Origin: Petaurus breviceps papuanus
Lineage: Eukaryota; Chordata; Mammalia; Diprotodontia; Petauridae
Length of the DNA: 64,000 nt
Direction of reading: 5' to 3'
NCBI GenBank assembly: GCA_028583685.1
Contig: JAMXIF010000003.1
Location: 53,776,500 to 53,840,499 of the forward strand
Position numbers and translations under genes: made by a program. Of this stretch, positions 9,790 to 21,084 are shown one piece after another. Each line of letters begins with the position of its first letter. Positions within the stretch are counted from its first letter, which is position 1. The notes beneath the pieces are model-generated. The model was not told the DNA's origin and ran no database searches. It saw only the letters and a program-made list of their open reading frames with translations.

Positions 9790-11950
9790 CACAGAATATA
9801 TCTATTTGAATCCTTTGTGGGGAGTGGTGATTTCTTTAATGTCTCCCTGTAGTTCAGGATTGCAAAGCTTGAATTCCCCTGCAGATCTTTTCAGGGAATC
9901 AGGATATGTTTGGCCCCATGCCTAGTTTCACAGCAGATGCCAGGGAACTCTTCTGAGCTGCTTTGAAATGCCGGCAATAGTCTTGTTCTAAAGTTACCCC
10001 TTCAGTGAATGGAGTAGGAGAAGTCATGCTCTGGTGATCTCAGTTTTCTGCATAGAAATTGAAGGGTGAGGGGGAAGGAAAACTCAGAGTTAAATAATAC
10101 CTCCTGAACTGGAAGATCTAAAAATGCCCATACTGATTTTCCTGATGCAGTGTTTTTTTAGTTTGAATTAAAGGGTAACTAGGAGTGGAGAATGCCATGC
10201 TGATCATTAACTAACTAGCTTGGTTTAGTAAATAATAAAACAGTAGTTTGTTTCTTTGCAAAATGATTGTTAAAGTAGCACTGAGGGTGGAGTTTGGACC
10301 TCCCTGATGGAGACAGCTTCACCTCTGACCAGATAGTTGTTTTTTTCCAAATTAAAAAAAAAAAAATAGAAATGGTTTCTTTACTACAGTAGATGCCTGA
10401 ATTCCCATTATAATCTTTTGTTTGTAATAAACTGTAATTTTTCCCCTTTTAAAAGAAGCTCAGACTGCTAATTATTTTAGATATAAGAAGGGAGAACAGA
10501 ATAGGGGATGAGGAAGAACTATTGAATTTCTAGTCTAAAATCTACCCCCTCCCCTTTTATTTTGCTTTTTAAAACAGCCATTTCATGTTTATTCCTGCAA
10601 TCATCTTTAGGCCCTGCTGACTTATCTAACGCATCCTTTGTTCCAGTTAAGGGAAGGCTGATTATAACTTCTTTGGAGTTTTTCAGTGCTGTTTTGGCAG
10701 GAGAGGGTTTAGTTTAGTTCCTCTTCTTGCTTCCTCTTTTCCCTGGGGTCAAATGTGCTGCCTCTGGAATATCTCCAGCTTCTTTCTGACTAATAAAGCC
10801 AGAAAACCAGTTACTGGATTCAAGCTTGGATTTTACTCTCCATAACACTCAAGTCTCAATGCATCCAGTGATATTTAAGTTGGTTCTTGGTGGCTTTGGA
10901 GGATAAGAGGTCACATGAACTGTTAACACACGATCACCTGACTCATTAAAGTCAGAAAGCCGGCCATCCCATAAGAATATAATATTGGGCCTAAAGAGTA
11001 TAAGTCTATGACTTCACATCCTGGATATTTGTGATTCTAAATGATCTTTTTAATAGTAAATTAGCAGAGGTGTGAAGAGTTCATACTTAGAGGTTATTAG
11101 ACTATCAAAGCATTTCACATTTTTATTAGAAATAATTAGAGAGCTTAAACAGCTCATCTAAGAGTGATATAATAGCCAATTCTTGATTATTCACGGGCCT
11201 AAATAGTCCATTTTATAGAGTCATCTAACTCTCAGGCTTCTTCTCCTCCTTAATTTTCCCCTTCATCTTAGCCATTTAACCCCTTGTTAACACCCCCAGA
11301 ACATGATTTGTAGAGGATGTGAGAGAAGTGTCACACACCAGTCTCTATGTTTCCTTCCAGTTCTCAGTCCTATGAAGCACTGTTTTCTCATTTACTCTTA
11401 ATTGTAAGAATAAGGCCTCCAGAGTGAGTGTTTGATGCTATTGGACAATTCTTTTGGATCAATTGTGTATTTCATTTATCTAGGCTTTCGCTGTCCCTCA
11501 ACACTATGAATAATTTAAAAAGTATTGGTGTATCAGTATTTTAGAATAATTTTCTTTTAGCCTTAAGGTTTGAAAGAATCTTTCCTTTATGCTTTTTAAT
11601 ATTTTTCCAGAGATAAGACTGCAAAGTTACCATAGTGGGATCAACCATCTGAGGAAAAACGTGCTTCTTGGAGGAGTCTGTATGTGGTTTGGCAAAAGTT
11701 TATATTTATGAGGTTAAATTCAGCCACTGTTAATGACACATATTATCTATATGTTGAAAATCTTCCTTTTGGCCTACAAAAAGGTCACTGTCATTGGCGA
11801 GGCAGAGTTTTCTTTGGCTTTCTAAATTGCTTATCATTTTTCCTTCCAACATAGTTCACTTATTCTGGCATCTTGCCATGATGTAGAAAATTTATATCTT
11901 GTACTTAGTAAAAGTTTATTGAATTGAATTGATTATGCTATCTTAATCTT
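9790..11950. other. Repeat-poor intronic block
   Basis: More than 2 kb with no repeat family recognised and no exon. It is one of the longest such blocks in the window and could hold conserved noncoding elements; nothing in the sequence alone proves that. Confidence 0.5.
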
Positions 11951-11953
11951 TCT

Positions 11954-12371
11954 GAGGCAGCTAGTGGCTCAGTGAATAGAGCACTGGGCCTGGAATGTGG
12001 AAGACCTGAGTTCAAATTCAGCCACAGACACTTTCTAGCCCTGTGACCCTGGGCAAGTCAATTAACTTTTTTTTAAAATTTTTTAAAATTTTTTTGCTTT
12101 TTGGAGGGCAATTGGGGTTAAATGACTTGCCCAAGGTCACATGGCTAGCTTTTGTGTTAAGTGTCTGAGGCCGGATTTGAACTCAGGTCCTCCTGATTCT
12201 GTATTCACTGCACCATCTAGCCGCCCCCTAGTCAATTAACTTCTGATTGCCTGACAAAATGGATCCAGCGGAAAAGGAAATGGCAAACTACTGTAGTATC
12301 TTTGCCAAAAAAACCCCAAATGGTGTCATAAAGAATTAGATACAACTGAAATGACTGAACAGTAACAGCAA
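11954..12371 (+). mobile_element. Type 1 SINE interrupted by a type 3 SINE
   Basis: The left part (11954-12068) runs from 'gaggcagctagtggctcagt' to 'gggcaagtcaattaac'. The right part (12230-12371) resumes with 'ttctgattgcc' and ends 'tgaaatgactgaacag'. The interruption is the element at 12069-12229, bounded by a 13-bp duplicated host sequence. Confidence 0.9.
12069..12229 (-). mobile_element. Type 3 SINE inserted in a type 1 SINE
   Basis: A T-rich start, 'gcaattggggttaaatgac', and the reversed tRNA-like head ending 'tctagccgcccc'. The duplicated target 'agtcaattaactt' is perfect at 12056-12068 and 12230-12242. The type 3 insertion is therefore younger than its host SINE. Confidence 0.9.
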
Positions 12372-13357
12372 TTTTTCTGCCAAGCTAGTCTTTACTTATT
12401 CCTCACCTCAATTTTTAATTTTTTGTTAAAAACAAGAGATTATGGGATTTTATGCATAGTCTCTTCTTGAGTAAGCTGCTGTCACAATTCAAGCCCAATC
12501 TTGATACCCTTGACATCTCTCAGGAGAGATTTCCAGGTAGGGAAAGTTCATTGAAGGAACTTAAACTCATCCCGTCCTTGTTTCCTTTGTGTTTGCCTGA
12601 TTTTCATTGAAGTAAGACTACTGCTCTGTGGGTTTCTGGTTCTGAATTAGACTCTAGTCATTCAGTCAGTCAGTAATTTCTGTGTGCAGAGCACTGTGCT
12701 AGACAAAGTTTAGATTAGAACCCTTTCTTTTATGGACCAACCTCTGGTTAGAGGCAATAGATGTGCATCAGCAAATTTGAGTTAATCTTAATTTTTTTTA
12801 TTAAATTCCATTATTAGTTAGGAAAAGTCATTTCACAGAATCTTAAATTTGGAAGGACCTTAGAGGTCATGGAGTCCAAGCTCTAATACGTCATCAACAC
12901 ATTATTAAATAGTCTCTGAACAAACACTTCAGTGACAATATTCCACTGGAAAAAAATTTGGCCTCTGGATTAAAAAAAAAATTACATTTTAAAATGCAGC
13001 AAGACTATTTAAAATCACACAAGTAAAGGAGAAACTACAATGTGTCTATGTTGTTACTACTAATAAAATCAGTTTTGTCAGTCACGTAGTATTCATTGAG
13101 AACCTAATATTTGCTGGGCAATTGTGGTAAGCAGTAGCAACACAAAGAAGGGCCTAATAATGATCCCTGCTGTTAGGGAGTTCATAGTCTAACAAGGGAG
13201 ACAGGCTGCAAACAATCATGTACAAACAAGGTAGAAAAAGGATAAATTGGTTGTAGGGTCAGGGACTATATGGAAGCCAGGAAAGAGCAGGGATGGAGAT
13301 GCGGAGGGAGAGCGTTTGAGGCATGAGGGACAGTCAGTGAAAATGCTCACTTGGGAA

Positions 13358-14025
13358 GGGGAAGAGCAGGGAGGTGAAAAGGAATGAGTCAACCTTACTC
13401 TCATTGGTTTGGCATAAGGAGGGAATAACATACACACTCAGTTGGGTATCTTACCCTTGAGGAAAGTAGGGGGGAAGGGGGATGATAGAAGGGAGGGCAG
13501 ATTGGGGCAGAGGGTAGTTAGAAGCAAACACTTTTGAAAAGGGACAGGGTCAAAGGAGAAAATGGAATAAATGGGGGGCAGGAAAGGATGGAGGGAAATA
13601 CAGTTAGTTTTTCATAATATGACTACTATGGAAATGTTTTACATAACTACACATGTATAATCTATATTGAATTGCTTATCTTCCCATTGGGGGTGGGTGA
13701 GGAGAGAAGAAGGGAGAGAATCTGGAACTCAAAAGTTTTAAAAACAAATGTTAAAAAATTGTTTTTACATGTAACTGGGAAATAAAATATACAGGCAATG
13801 AGGTAAAGAAATCCATCTTGCTCTACAAGAAAGTAAGAGAGGAGGGGGTAAGGGGAGGGATGGGGGGATATAAGAGAGGGAAGACTGGGGAAAGGGGCTT
13901 GCCATCTTGGGGTGGGGGGCAGGGGAGAGTTGGGGAGAAAATGTGGAACTCAAAATCTTGTGGAAATGAATGTTGAAAACTAAAGATAAATAAATAAATT
14001 CTGGGGGAAAGCAGACAAAAAAAAA
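13358..14025 (+). mobile_element. L1 3' end inserted in L2
   Basis: G-rich L1 3'UTR wording ('ggaaagtaggggggaagggg', 'ggaactcaaaagttttaaa') ending in A-rich sequence. Two L1-like tails follow each other (about 13358-13795 and 13796-14025). The L2 host sequence 'gaaaatgctcacttgggaa' (13339-13357) recurs at 14026-14044 with two mismatches, as a target-site duplication. Confidence 0.75.
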
Positions 14026-14350
14026 GAAAATGCACATTTGGGAAATGGAGTGTGGTGAGACAGGAGCAGCAAGGAGGTCAGTGTCATTGGATCATAGGAG
14101 AGTTAGGAAGAGGCCAGGTTATGATGGGCTTTCAAGGCCAAATACAGGGTTTTATGTTTGATCCTGGAGGTAACAAAGAGCCACGGGAGTTTATTGAATA
14201 GGGAGTCAGATCTACATTTTAGGAAGATCAGTTTGATAGTTCAGCAGTAAATGAACTGGAGAGATTTAAGGAAAGGAGACCGACCAACAAGCTGTTGTAA
14301 TAATGCAGGTGATGAGGACCAGCAGCAAGGTGGTGGCAGTGTCAGAGGAG

Positions 14351-14356
<6 letters not shown>

Positions 14357-14411
<55 letters not shown>

Positions 14412-14472
14412 CGCGTGCGTGTGTGTGTATGCACATGTGTGTGTATGTATGTATGCGTGTGTGTGTGTGTGT
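14357..14472. repeat. Long (TG)n microsatellite with GC/TA interruptions
   Basis: About 116 bp of TG dinucleotides with 'gcgtgcgcgtgcg' and 'tatgtatgtatg' interruptions. It yields long Cys/Val or Thr/His frames on both strands that are not genes. Alternating purine-pyrimidine sequence of this kind can adopt Z-DNA. Confidence 0.95.
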
Positions 14473-14802
14473 AGCTATGGGGTTGAGAGACAGAGTCAGG
14501 AATGACAACTAGGTTGTGACCTTAAGTGAGTGAGTGAGTTGGAGGACAGAAGTGCCTTCCACAGTAATAGGGAAGTTAGGAAAAGGGGAGATTTTGAGGG
14601 AAAGATAATAAGTTCAGTTTGGGACATGTTGAGCTTAAGATGTCTATGGGACATCTAGTTTGAGATACCAAGTCAGCAGTTGGAGATGTAAGACTGGAGG
14701 TCAGGAGAGAGGTTTAAAGACTGGAGAAGTAAATCTGAGAGCCAGCTACATAGTGATGATAAATATTAATTCAAAATATTAATGATATGTTTAATGTCAA
14801 AA

Positions 14803-15048
14803 CAGGGCAGCTGGGTGGTACAGTGGATAGAGAGCTGGGTCTGAAGTTGGAAAGATACATCTTCCTGAATTCAAATCTAGCCTGAGACGCTTACTAGCTG
14901 TGTGACCCTGGGCAAGTCACTTAACTGTTTGCCTCAGTTTCCTCATCTTTTTTTTTTTTTAATAAAATGAGGTAGAGAAGGAAATGACAAACCACTCCAG
15001 TATCTTTGCCAAGAAGAAGGGTTAGACATGACTGAAATGACTGAACAA
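14803..15048 (+). mobile_element. Type 1 SINE
   Basis: Head 'agggcagctgggtggtacag', middle 'gggcaagtcacttaactg', a T-run insertion within the 'cctcatctgtaaaatg' block, and the tail 'actgaaatgactgaacaa'. Near full length. Confidence 0.9.
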
Positions 15049-15637
15049 GGATGATATATTAAATTCAAAATGTCACAAAATAGTATACAATAGAACCTCG
15101 GTTTATGAATTTAATTTGTTCTGAGATTCTGTTCGTCATGCTTTTTGTTTGTTTTGCAAAGCGAATTTTCTCATAAGAAATAATGTGAAGTCATATGATT
15201 GGTACCACATCCCCCAAAATATTCATATAAAAATAATTATTTATAATTTTAAGTAAGTTTTTTGTCCCTAAGGCACCTGAAATACAGTAGCAATTATTAG
15301 TACACAATATAAACTGAAAATAAAACAAATTAACCTGCACTTTGCCTTTGAGAAGAGTCATGGCTGGTGTGAGGGAGAGAGGAGGAGGAAAAAGGGTTGT
15401 TGCTTGGAAGGAGAATCTGCTTCCATGAGAACAGCGGAGATTTAAACCTTGGGAGTATTCTCTCTTATGCTACTTTCACTGAAAGAAAGACTAACACTAC
15501 TACCTTCACTTACTTTTCATTTTTTAGAATCACTTTCATGTTTTGACTCACTGATTTTTTTTTTCTTTACATTGGCTTCTGACTAGGAATCTATCTAAGG
15601 ACACTTGTTTTTGATGTTTTTTTCAAAATGTCACAGA

Positions 15638-15797
15638 CAGGGTGGCTAGGTGATGCAGTGAATAGAGCACCAGCCCTGGAGTCAGGAGGACCCAAGTTCA
15701 AATCCAGCCTCAGACACTTAACACTTACCAGCCGTGTGACCTTGGGCAAGGCACTTAACCCCAATTGCACTGCCCTCCCCCCTCCAAAACAAAGCAG
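15638..15797 (+). mobile_element. Type 3 SINE inserted in Tigger
   Basis: Head 'cagggtggctaggtgatgca', then 'gaggacccaagttcaaatcc' and the end 'ttaaccccaattgc' plus a C/A-rich tail. The duplicated target is 'aatgtcacaga' / 'aatatcacaga'. On the minus strand this repeats the residues CDIL on both sides of the SINE. Confidence 0.9.
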
Positions 15798-16043
15798 AAT
15801 ATCACAGAAATGTGACATTGCATTATTGTTAAAAATATTCCTGACTCTCATTGCTACAGCCTTATTAGGGTGATGGTTTTCAACAAAATTTTGCACTTTT
15901 CCCCCCACATCTGATAAACCTCCCTAATATCACTTGGCAGGAGGGATTCTTCCCACCTCTCAACCTCGTCCTCAGATGAGATAACCTCTGCAGCCTCTGG
16001 CTGTTGCTTCCTGTCCTCAGCTCCTGAGCTGTGTTCCTCCATT

Positions 16044-16210
16044 GTTGTTGTTTTTTTCTTTTTGGAGGGGGGAGGGCAGGGCAACTGAGGTTAAGTGACT
16101 TGCCCAAGGTCACATGGCTAGTATGTACTGAGTGTCTGAGGCTGGATTTGAACTCAGGTCCTCCTGACCCCAGGGCTGGCGCTCTATTCACTGTGCCACC
16201 TAGCTGCTGC
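16044..16210 (-). mobile_element. Type 3 SINE inserted in Tigger
   Basis: It reads in antisense from 'ctttttggaggggggaggg' to the reversed head 'tgtgccacctagctgctgc'. The 12-bp duplication 'tgttcctccatt' is perfect at 16032-16043 and 16211-16222. Confidence 0.92.
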
Positions 16211-16705
16211 TGTTCCTCCATTATTACAAATATTGTTGTAGCTCACAGTCACTGCCATACACTTTTACGTACACAGACACACCTGAACATACTTGTAATG
16301 GTACTGTTAAGAACCAATGATGTTGCCTTCATGAAGTGTCAATGCCAGATGAGACCAATTAGACTGTACATCACCCTGAGGTTCCTTTGTTTGACATAGG
16401 AAAGTGAAAAAAAAAAACCCGTTGCTAGTTGAGTACCATCCCTTCTTGAGCTGTTCAAGTCCAGACGTGATGTTTGTACTGTGAATTTTTGTTCATCCTG
16501 CAAGACAAATTTTGCAAAAAATTTTTCCTTGTCCAGCGATGCATGTGTAAAACCAAGTTACTCATAAACCCAAAATCTACTGTAACCTTAAATATGGCAC
16601 TCCATTAAAAATTCCACAATATCAATGTTTTTACTTCCTCATCTGTTTGTAGAAGTGGCAATTCCTTAAAACTTAATGGTTTGGCTAAACTTAAGTTACT
16701 TTTTC

Positions 16706-16915
16706 AGCAGGTAGGTGGTGTAGAGAATAGAGCACTGGACCTGAAGTTAGGGAAATATGAGTTGAAATCCGCCCTCAGAGACTTATTTCACTTAACCTCT
16801 TTGCCTCAGTTTCCCCATATGTAGAATGGGAACAATAATAATAGCACTTACTTCCCAGAGTGATTTTGAGGATAAAGGGGGGGAAAATTTTAAAACACTA
16901 TATAAAAGCTAACTA
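16706..16915 (+). mobile_element. Type 2 CORE-SINE
   Basis: Head 'cagcaggtaggtggtgtaga', middle 'cctcagtttccccatatg', then 'cttcccagagtgattttgag'. The tail is altered by a G/A-rich run. Confidence 0.8.
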
Positions 16916-16992
16916 TTAACCACTATTAACTTAATATTTCTAACTTTATGTTCAAGGAATTCTTTTCCTTTTGCTTACAAATATAAAGACTT

Positions 16993-17248
16993 TATTGTTC
17001 AGTCATTTTTTCAGTTGTGTCAGACTTTTCATGACCCCATTTCATGTTTTCTTAGCAGAAATATTGGCATGATTTACCATTTCCTTCTCCATCTCATTTT
17101 ATAGATGAGGAAACTGAGGCAAACAGGGTTAAGTGACTTGTCCAGGTTCACACAGCTAATGTGTGTCTGAGGCCATATTTGAACTCAGGAAAATGAGTCT
17201 TTCTGACTTCAGGCCCAGTATTCTATCTTACATCACCTAGTTATCCAT
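16993..17248 (-). mobile_element. Type 1 SINE
   Basis: Antisense copy from 'attgttcagtcatttttt' through 'gatgaggaaactgaggcaaa' to 'tacatcacctagttatcc'. Confidence 0.88.
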
Positions 17249-17505
17249 AATATAGAGCCTTAGTTTCAACAGATCTTAGGATTTCAATGTTTGTTTATTT
17301 TATCGATGAAAAAACTTATATTCAGAGAAGTGTGTAAGAAAGATTTTTAGAAAGAAGACAGTAACGCCTTTATAGTTTTTAGGCCTGAAAATTAAGTAGT
17401 AAAATGCCTATTTTTTACAGAGCAGTAGAAATCCTACTCATCATTCATTGTAACATACAGTTGGGTAGTTACAAAAGCTCCATTGATTGGATGCTAGTCT
17501 AATGG
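17249..17505. other. Intronic stretch with nothing recognised
   Basis: No repeat family or gene was recognised. Confidence 0.4.
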
Positions 17506-17507
17506 TT

Positions 17508-17645
17508 TATTCAAGTGATGGCTAACATAACTTGCTAAGTAACATTGGGCAAGTTATATCCCCTTTCTAGGGGTCACTGTCCATATATAAAATAAATGAC
17601 GTTCAACTAGATGCTTCTGCACTGTTATCTAACTCTGACACCTCA
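17508..17645 (+). repeat. MIR-like SINE fragment
   Basis: 'aacattgggcaagttatatc' and 'gacgttcaactagatgct' match the middle and 3' parts of an old MIR-type SINE. Confidence 0.5.
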
Positions 17646-17879
17646 TCAGAAACTGATAGCATTTCACATAGTGTTATTTGAGTCTAGCTAAATGTTTGTT
17701 CATATAGGAGAGAATGTGGAACTTCCAGTTAGTGTAAGCAGCAGGGACAATATAAGATTATTTAGCTCTGACTCCAAGAATGTCTTTTTAGAGCACTTAA
17801 TAAATAAAGCCAGGCAAAGTACTTGCTATGATATGGAGGTGCTGTTGTGTGGAGTTAATTTTGATTTAATTCTGTGAGT

Positions 17880-18400
17880 TATCAGCTTTCTTGGGTACCT
17901 TCGAGGCCCAAATAAAATCCCACTTACTAGAAGATGCCCTTTCTCATTCTTCTTTAATTCTAGTGATTTCCTTGTGTTGATTATTTCCAGTTTATCTTGT
18001 CTGTATTTTATTTGAGGCAGTGGATAGAGTGCTGGGCCAGGAGTCAGGAAAACCTGAGTTCAAATCCAGCCTCAAACACTTACTCGCTGTATGACCCTGG
18101 GCAAGTCACTTAACCTCCGTTTGCTTCAGTCCACTATTGAAAGAAATGGCAAACCAATCTAGTTTCTTTACCAAGAAAAACCCATGAACAGGATGGCTCA
18201 GTGGGGTCACAAAGCATCAAACTTGACTGATCAACAATAAGAAAAACAACAACATATCTTGTTATACATAGTTATTTGCATGTTTTCTCCCCCATTAGAT
18301 TCTGAGCTCCTTGAGAACAGGGGCTGTCTTTTTATCCTTTTTTATGTACCTCAGTGCTTAGAATAGTGCCTACCACACAGTAGATACTTAGATTGGCTGA
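17880..18400 (+). mobile_element. L2 LINE 3' end split by a type 1 SINE
   Basis: The left part (17880-18012) and right part (18239-18400) join in L2 order. The right part contains 'ccccattagattctgagctc' and 'ccttgagaacaggggctgtc', typical of the marsupial L2 3' region. The SINE separates them near a 'tatcttgt' repeated on both sides. Confidence 0.75.
18013..18238 (+). mobile_element. Type 1 SINE inserted in L2
   Basis: Head 'gaggcagtggatagagtgct', middle 'gggcaagtcacttaacctc', tail with 'cttgactgatcaacaa'. It is younger than the L2 that it splits. Confidence 0.88.
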
Positions 18401-19685
18401 GATGGGTTAGAGAGCTTCTAAAAGCTTTAGGGACATTATAGTTTAATATTAGTAAGTAGAATAGTAAGATAATCCCATATTTTTTTTTTCTTTTTTGGTA
18501 TGATACTATTTTCTAAAACACATACTTTTTAAAACATTGGTGAATTCATGAACTCATTGCATTCCTCTTACCAGCTTTTAACTTAAAATTAATTCTCTAC
18601 CTTCTTATTCTTCCTTTTAATTTGAAGTGCCATTTTGTCAAAGGCCTCCTTTGAGCCAAAAATATTGAACATAAATACACAATGAAAAAAAATCTATTTG
18701 TAATTTAGTGTTTGGTCTGTCATGCTTCCATAAGCAATGAGGAATAAGGAAGTAATGCACATTGAAAATCAGACTGTATAATCACAGTTGTCGCTCTGTT
18801 GATCAGTCCTATCTGGCTGAATAAATAATAGCTATAGAGAACCTCCTGTCTGAAAGTACATAAGCAGTATAGTTTTTTATCTGCTAATTTTTCTTAAAGA
18901 CTAACATGATATTTGTCTGTTATGATTTTAGAATTTTTCATACAGTTTTTGGAGTTAGAATGTGAGCAAAATAACTTATAAATCCTTGATGAGATATACT
19001 TACATTGATTTTACCTTTATATAGAAAATTATTGGGTAATCTACCAGATTACAGTGATTCCAATTAGGATAACTCTGACCTAGCAGGACTTGGTGGTGGT
19101 TGGAAGAGGACAAGTTAGGGTTTAGTTGCTCGAATCTCTTGGGACTGTGGATGAACATTTAGATTGTTTGGTCAGACTTCTTGTTTAGAATATTTTTTTT
19201 TTTAAGCCCTGGTTTCAGATTTCCATTTCATGTTTAGAATTATTGTGGCTTTGCCCTAAGAATGTTTTAGACTGGGTGAAAGGCAAAAAAAAAAATTGTG
19301 GAATGGAGAAGTGAGAGCATTATTGTTTACTGTTCAGTGAGTGAGTCCTTGTGGTTAGGAAATGCGTCTCTTTGGAGATTGCTGGATGACTTGAGACTTG
19401 ATGGAGGACTGTAATTCTTAGACGCAAAGAAATCTTGTTCTTACAGGGTGGGGGTGTGAAGTTTTTCCAAAACTTCTGTGCGCCATAAACTGTATCTTCT
19501 GATTTTCCTCATGGATTTTATCCAGTAATTATGTGTGAACTGAATTACTGGTAGCTTGTTAGCATTTATTGAAAGGATTAATATTATGGTTTTGAGTGAA
19601 ATTTCAAAGTATTTATGATGTTTAGCAGTGCAGCAATTTAATTCAACAAATATTTTTTCAGCAAGGCCCTGTGGTAATCAGTGTT
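18401..19685. other. Intronic stretch with nothing recognised
   Basis: About 1.3 kb with T-runs near 18480 and 19190 but no recognised repeat, exon or RNA gene. Confidence 0.5.
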
Positions 19686-19687
19686 TT

Positions 19688-19965
19688 GTAGCAACTAGGT
19701 GGCTCAATGGATAGACCACTGGGCCTGGAGTTAGGAGGACCTGAGTTCAAATTCAGCCTCAGATATTTCCTAACTGTATGACCCCACACAAATCACTTAA
19801 TCTCTGTTTGCCTCAGTTTCATCTACTGTAAAATGAGATTAACAGCAGCTACCTCGACAGGATGGTTGTGGGATCAAACAAGACAGTTCGGAGCTTAATA
19901 CAGTGTCCGGCACATAGCAGGGGCTACGTCTAAGTGCTTCTGTCCCACACTGCCCTGCTTCCCTA
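19688..19965 (+). mobile_element. Type 2 CORE-SINE
   Basis: Head 'gcaactaggtggctcaatgg', middle 'cagtttcatctactgtaaaa', then 'ggatggttgtgggatcaaac' and the L2-like end 'ccggcacatagcaggggc'. Confidence 0.85.
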
Positions 19966-20149
19966 CCATTCCTTACTAGATAGGTAGTGGTGTGTATCAT
20001 GGTACTAGGTGATTAGAAATAATTGGTGAGTGAGGCGAAACGTGGCTGCTGTTATCCAACAGAACCTTCTACTCCACTAGGGACTTATGACCAAGAACCC
20101 TACAATTACCGTAATGTGTACAACTAACAATACAGCATACCATTACATA

Positions 20150-20335
20150 GTGCAACAAGCAATGGAATTGGAGTTGGAAGACCTTAGTTTAAGTCCAGTC
20201 TCTTCTCTTTTATATGTGAAATTTGGACAAATTACTTAACCTCCCTAGGCCTCATTCTCTTCATTTCTACAATAAGGGAGCTGGACTCAATGGCTTCCAA
20301 TTTCCTTTTTAATTCTAAATATTATGATACTTAAC
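20150..20335 (+). repeat. MIR-like SINE
   Basis: 'ggagttggaagaccttagtt', 'aaattacttaacctcccta' and 'gggagctggactcaatggct' follow the MIR layout. Confidence 0.6.
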
Positions 20336-20414
20336 TTTCAATTGTCCTTGTTAATGGAGTCAGTATTGGTGTAGAAAATCCTAAACAATGAGTGATTATT
20401 AATTCTCCCCAGCC

Positions 20415-20690
20415 TCAAAGGCAGCTGGGTTCCACAGTAGATAGAATGTAGGACCTGGAGTCAGGAAGATCTGAGTTCAAATTCGAACTTAGACTCTGAC
20501 TGTCAATATGACCTGGGGTAAAGCATTTCATTTCTGCCTGCCTCAGTGTCCTCATTTGTAAAGAGGGGATAATAATAGCCCTTAACTCTCTGAAGATCAA
20601 ATGAAATAATACATTTCAAGTACTTTGTTTAGTTCTTTGCATCTAGTAGGTGTTATATAAATGCTGCCTATTTCTTATTGTCATCGTCAG
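20415..20690 (+). mobile_element. Type 2 CORE-SINE
   Basis: Head 'aggcagctgggttccacagt', middle 'cctcagtgtcctcatttgta', end 'gtaggtgttatataaatgct'. The open frame antisense to it is incidental. Confidence 0.85.
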
Positions 20691-20964
20691 GCTTTGAATG
20701 TTTTGTGTACACTATTGGCTTTACTTTTCTCTTGTAGTAGATTTACCTTTCTGATCATAGTTTGCACATGTTCCTATTAAAATTAATTTGCATTTCATGA
20801 ACAAATACTAAATACTGTTGAGAAAAGGGGGAAACCTGAAAGCATCCTGACTGGCAATGAAAATTATAACTGAATGCTCTTTGTGTAGAGTCTACACATA
20901 AAAGTACTTGATGTACAATTTACTGAGTTTGTGTTAAAGTTAGGGGGACTATAGTAATAAGAAT

Positions 20965-21040
20965 AGTAATGATAAGAGCCAATATTTATATAGTGCTTGG
21001 AGCTTTGTAAAGCACTATATACACATTTTCTCATGTAAGT
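20965..21040 (-). repeat. MIR-like fragment
   Basis: 'agccaatatttatatagtgc' followed by 'ttgtaaagcactatatac' is the usual antisense 3' part of MIR/CORE-SINEs. Confidence 0.5.
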
Positions 21041-21084
21041 TTGAGGAAATTAGAGAGACCTTTTGGAGGAAGCAAACTGTTCTC

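Larger units (their letters stand above)
12655..14750 (-). mobile_element. L2 LINE, minus strand, interrupted by an L1 and a TG tract
   Basis: Read on the minus strand it runs from the RT-domain region (about 14480-14750) through the 3' ORF region ('ggtggtggcagtgtcagagg' in plus sense) to the 3' end near 12660 ('cattcagtcagtcagtaa'). An L1 3' end interrupts it at 13358-14025 and a long (TG)n at 14357-14472. The coding frame is thoroughly decayed. Apparent open frames here belong to L1 or the TG tract. Confidence 0.75.
15088..16582 (-). mobile_element. Tigger (pogo/Tc1-mariner) DNA transposon remnant
   Basis: The ends are inverted: left 'caatagaacctcggtttatg', right (reverse complement) 'cagtagattttgggtttatg'. 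Both are flanked by TA, the known Tc1/mariner target. On the minus strand the C-terminal transposase is readable as 'VENHHPNKAVAMR' and 'NNNAMSHFCDIL', preceded by an acidic stretch with 'VISSEDEVERWEESLL', as in Tigger-type proteins. The catalytic part was not found, so it is internally deleted. Type 3 SINEs interrupt it at 15638-15797 and 16044-16210. The protein-like frames here are transposon remnants, not host genes. Confidence 0.8.

Noticed and set aside
9418-9792. 124-aa minus-strand frame
   Set aside because: Built from (TG)n, (TA)n and SINE sequence.
14251-14512. Cys/Val-rich and Thr/His-rich frames on both strands
   Set aside because: Direct translation of the (TG)n tract.
15591-16399. 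Several frames of 76-122 aa as possible host genes
   Set aside because: They are Tigger transposase remnants joined to SINE sequence, and the SINE head translated in six frames.
17692-17877. 61-aa frame considered as a SPIDR exon
   Set aside because: No resemblance to SPIDR and no matching splice signals.
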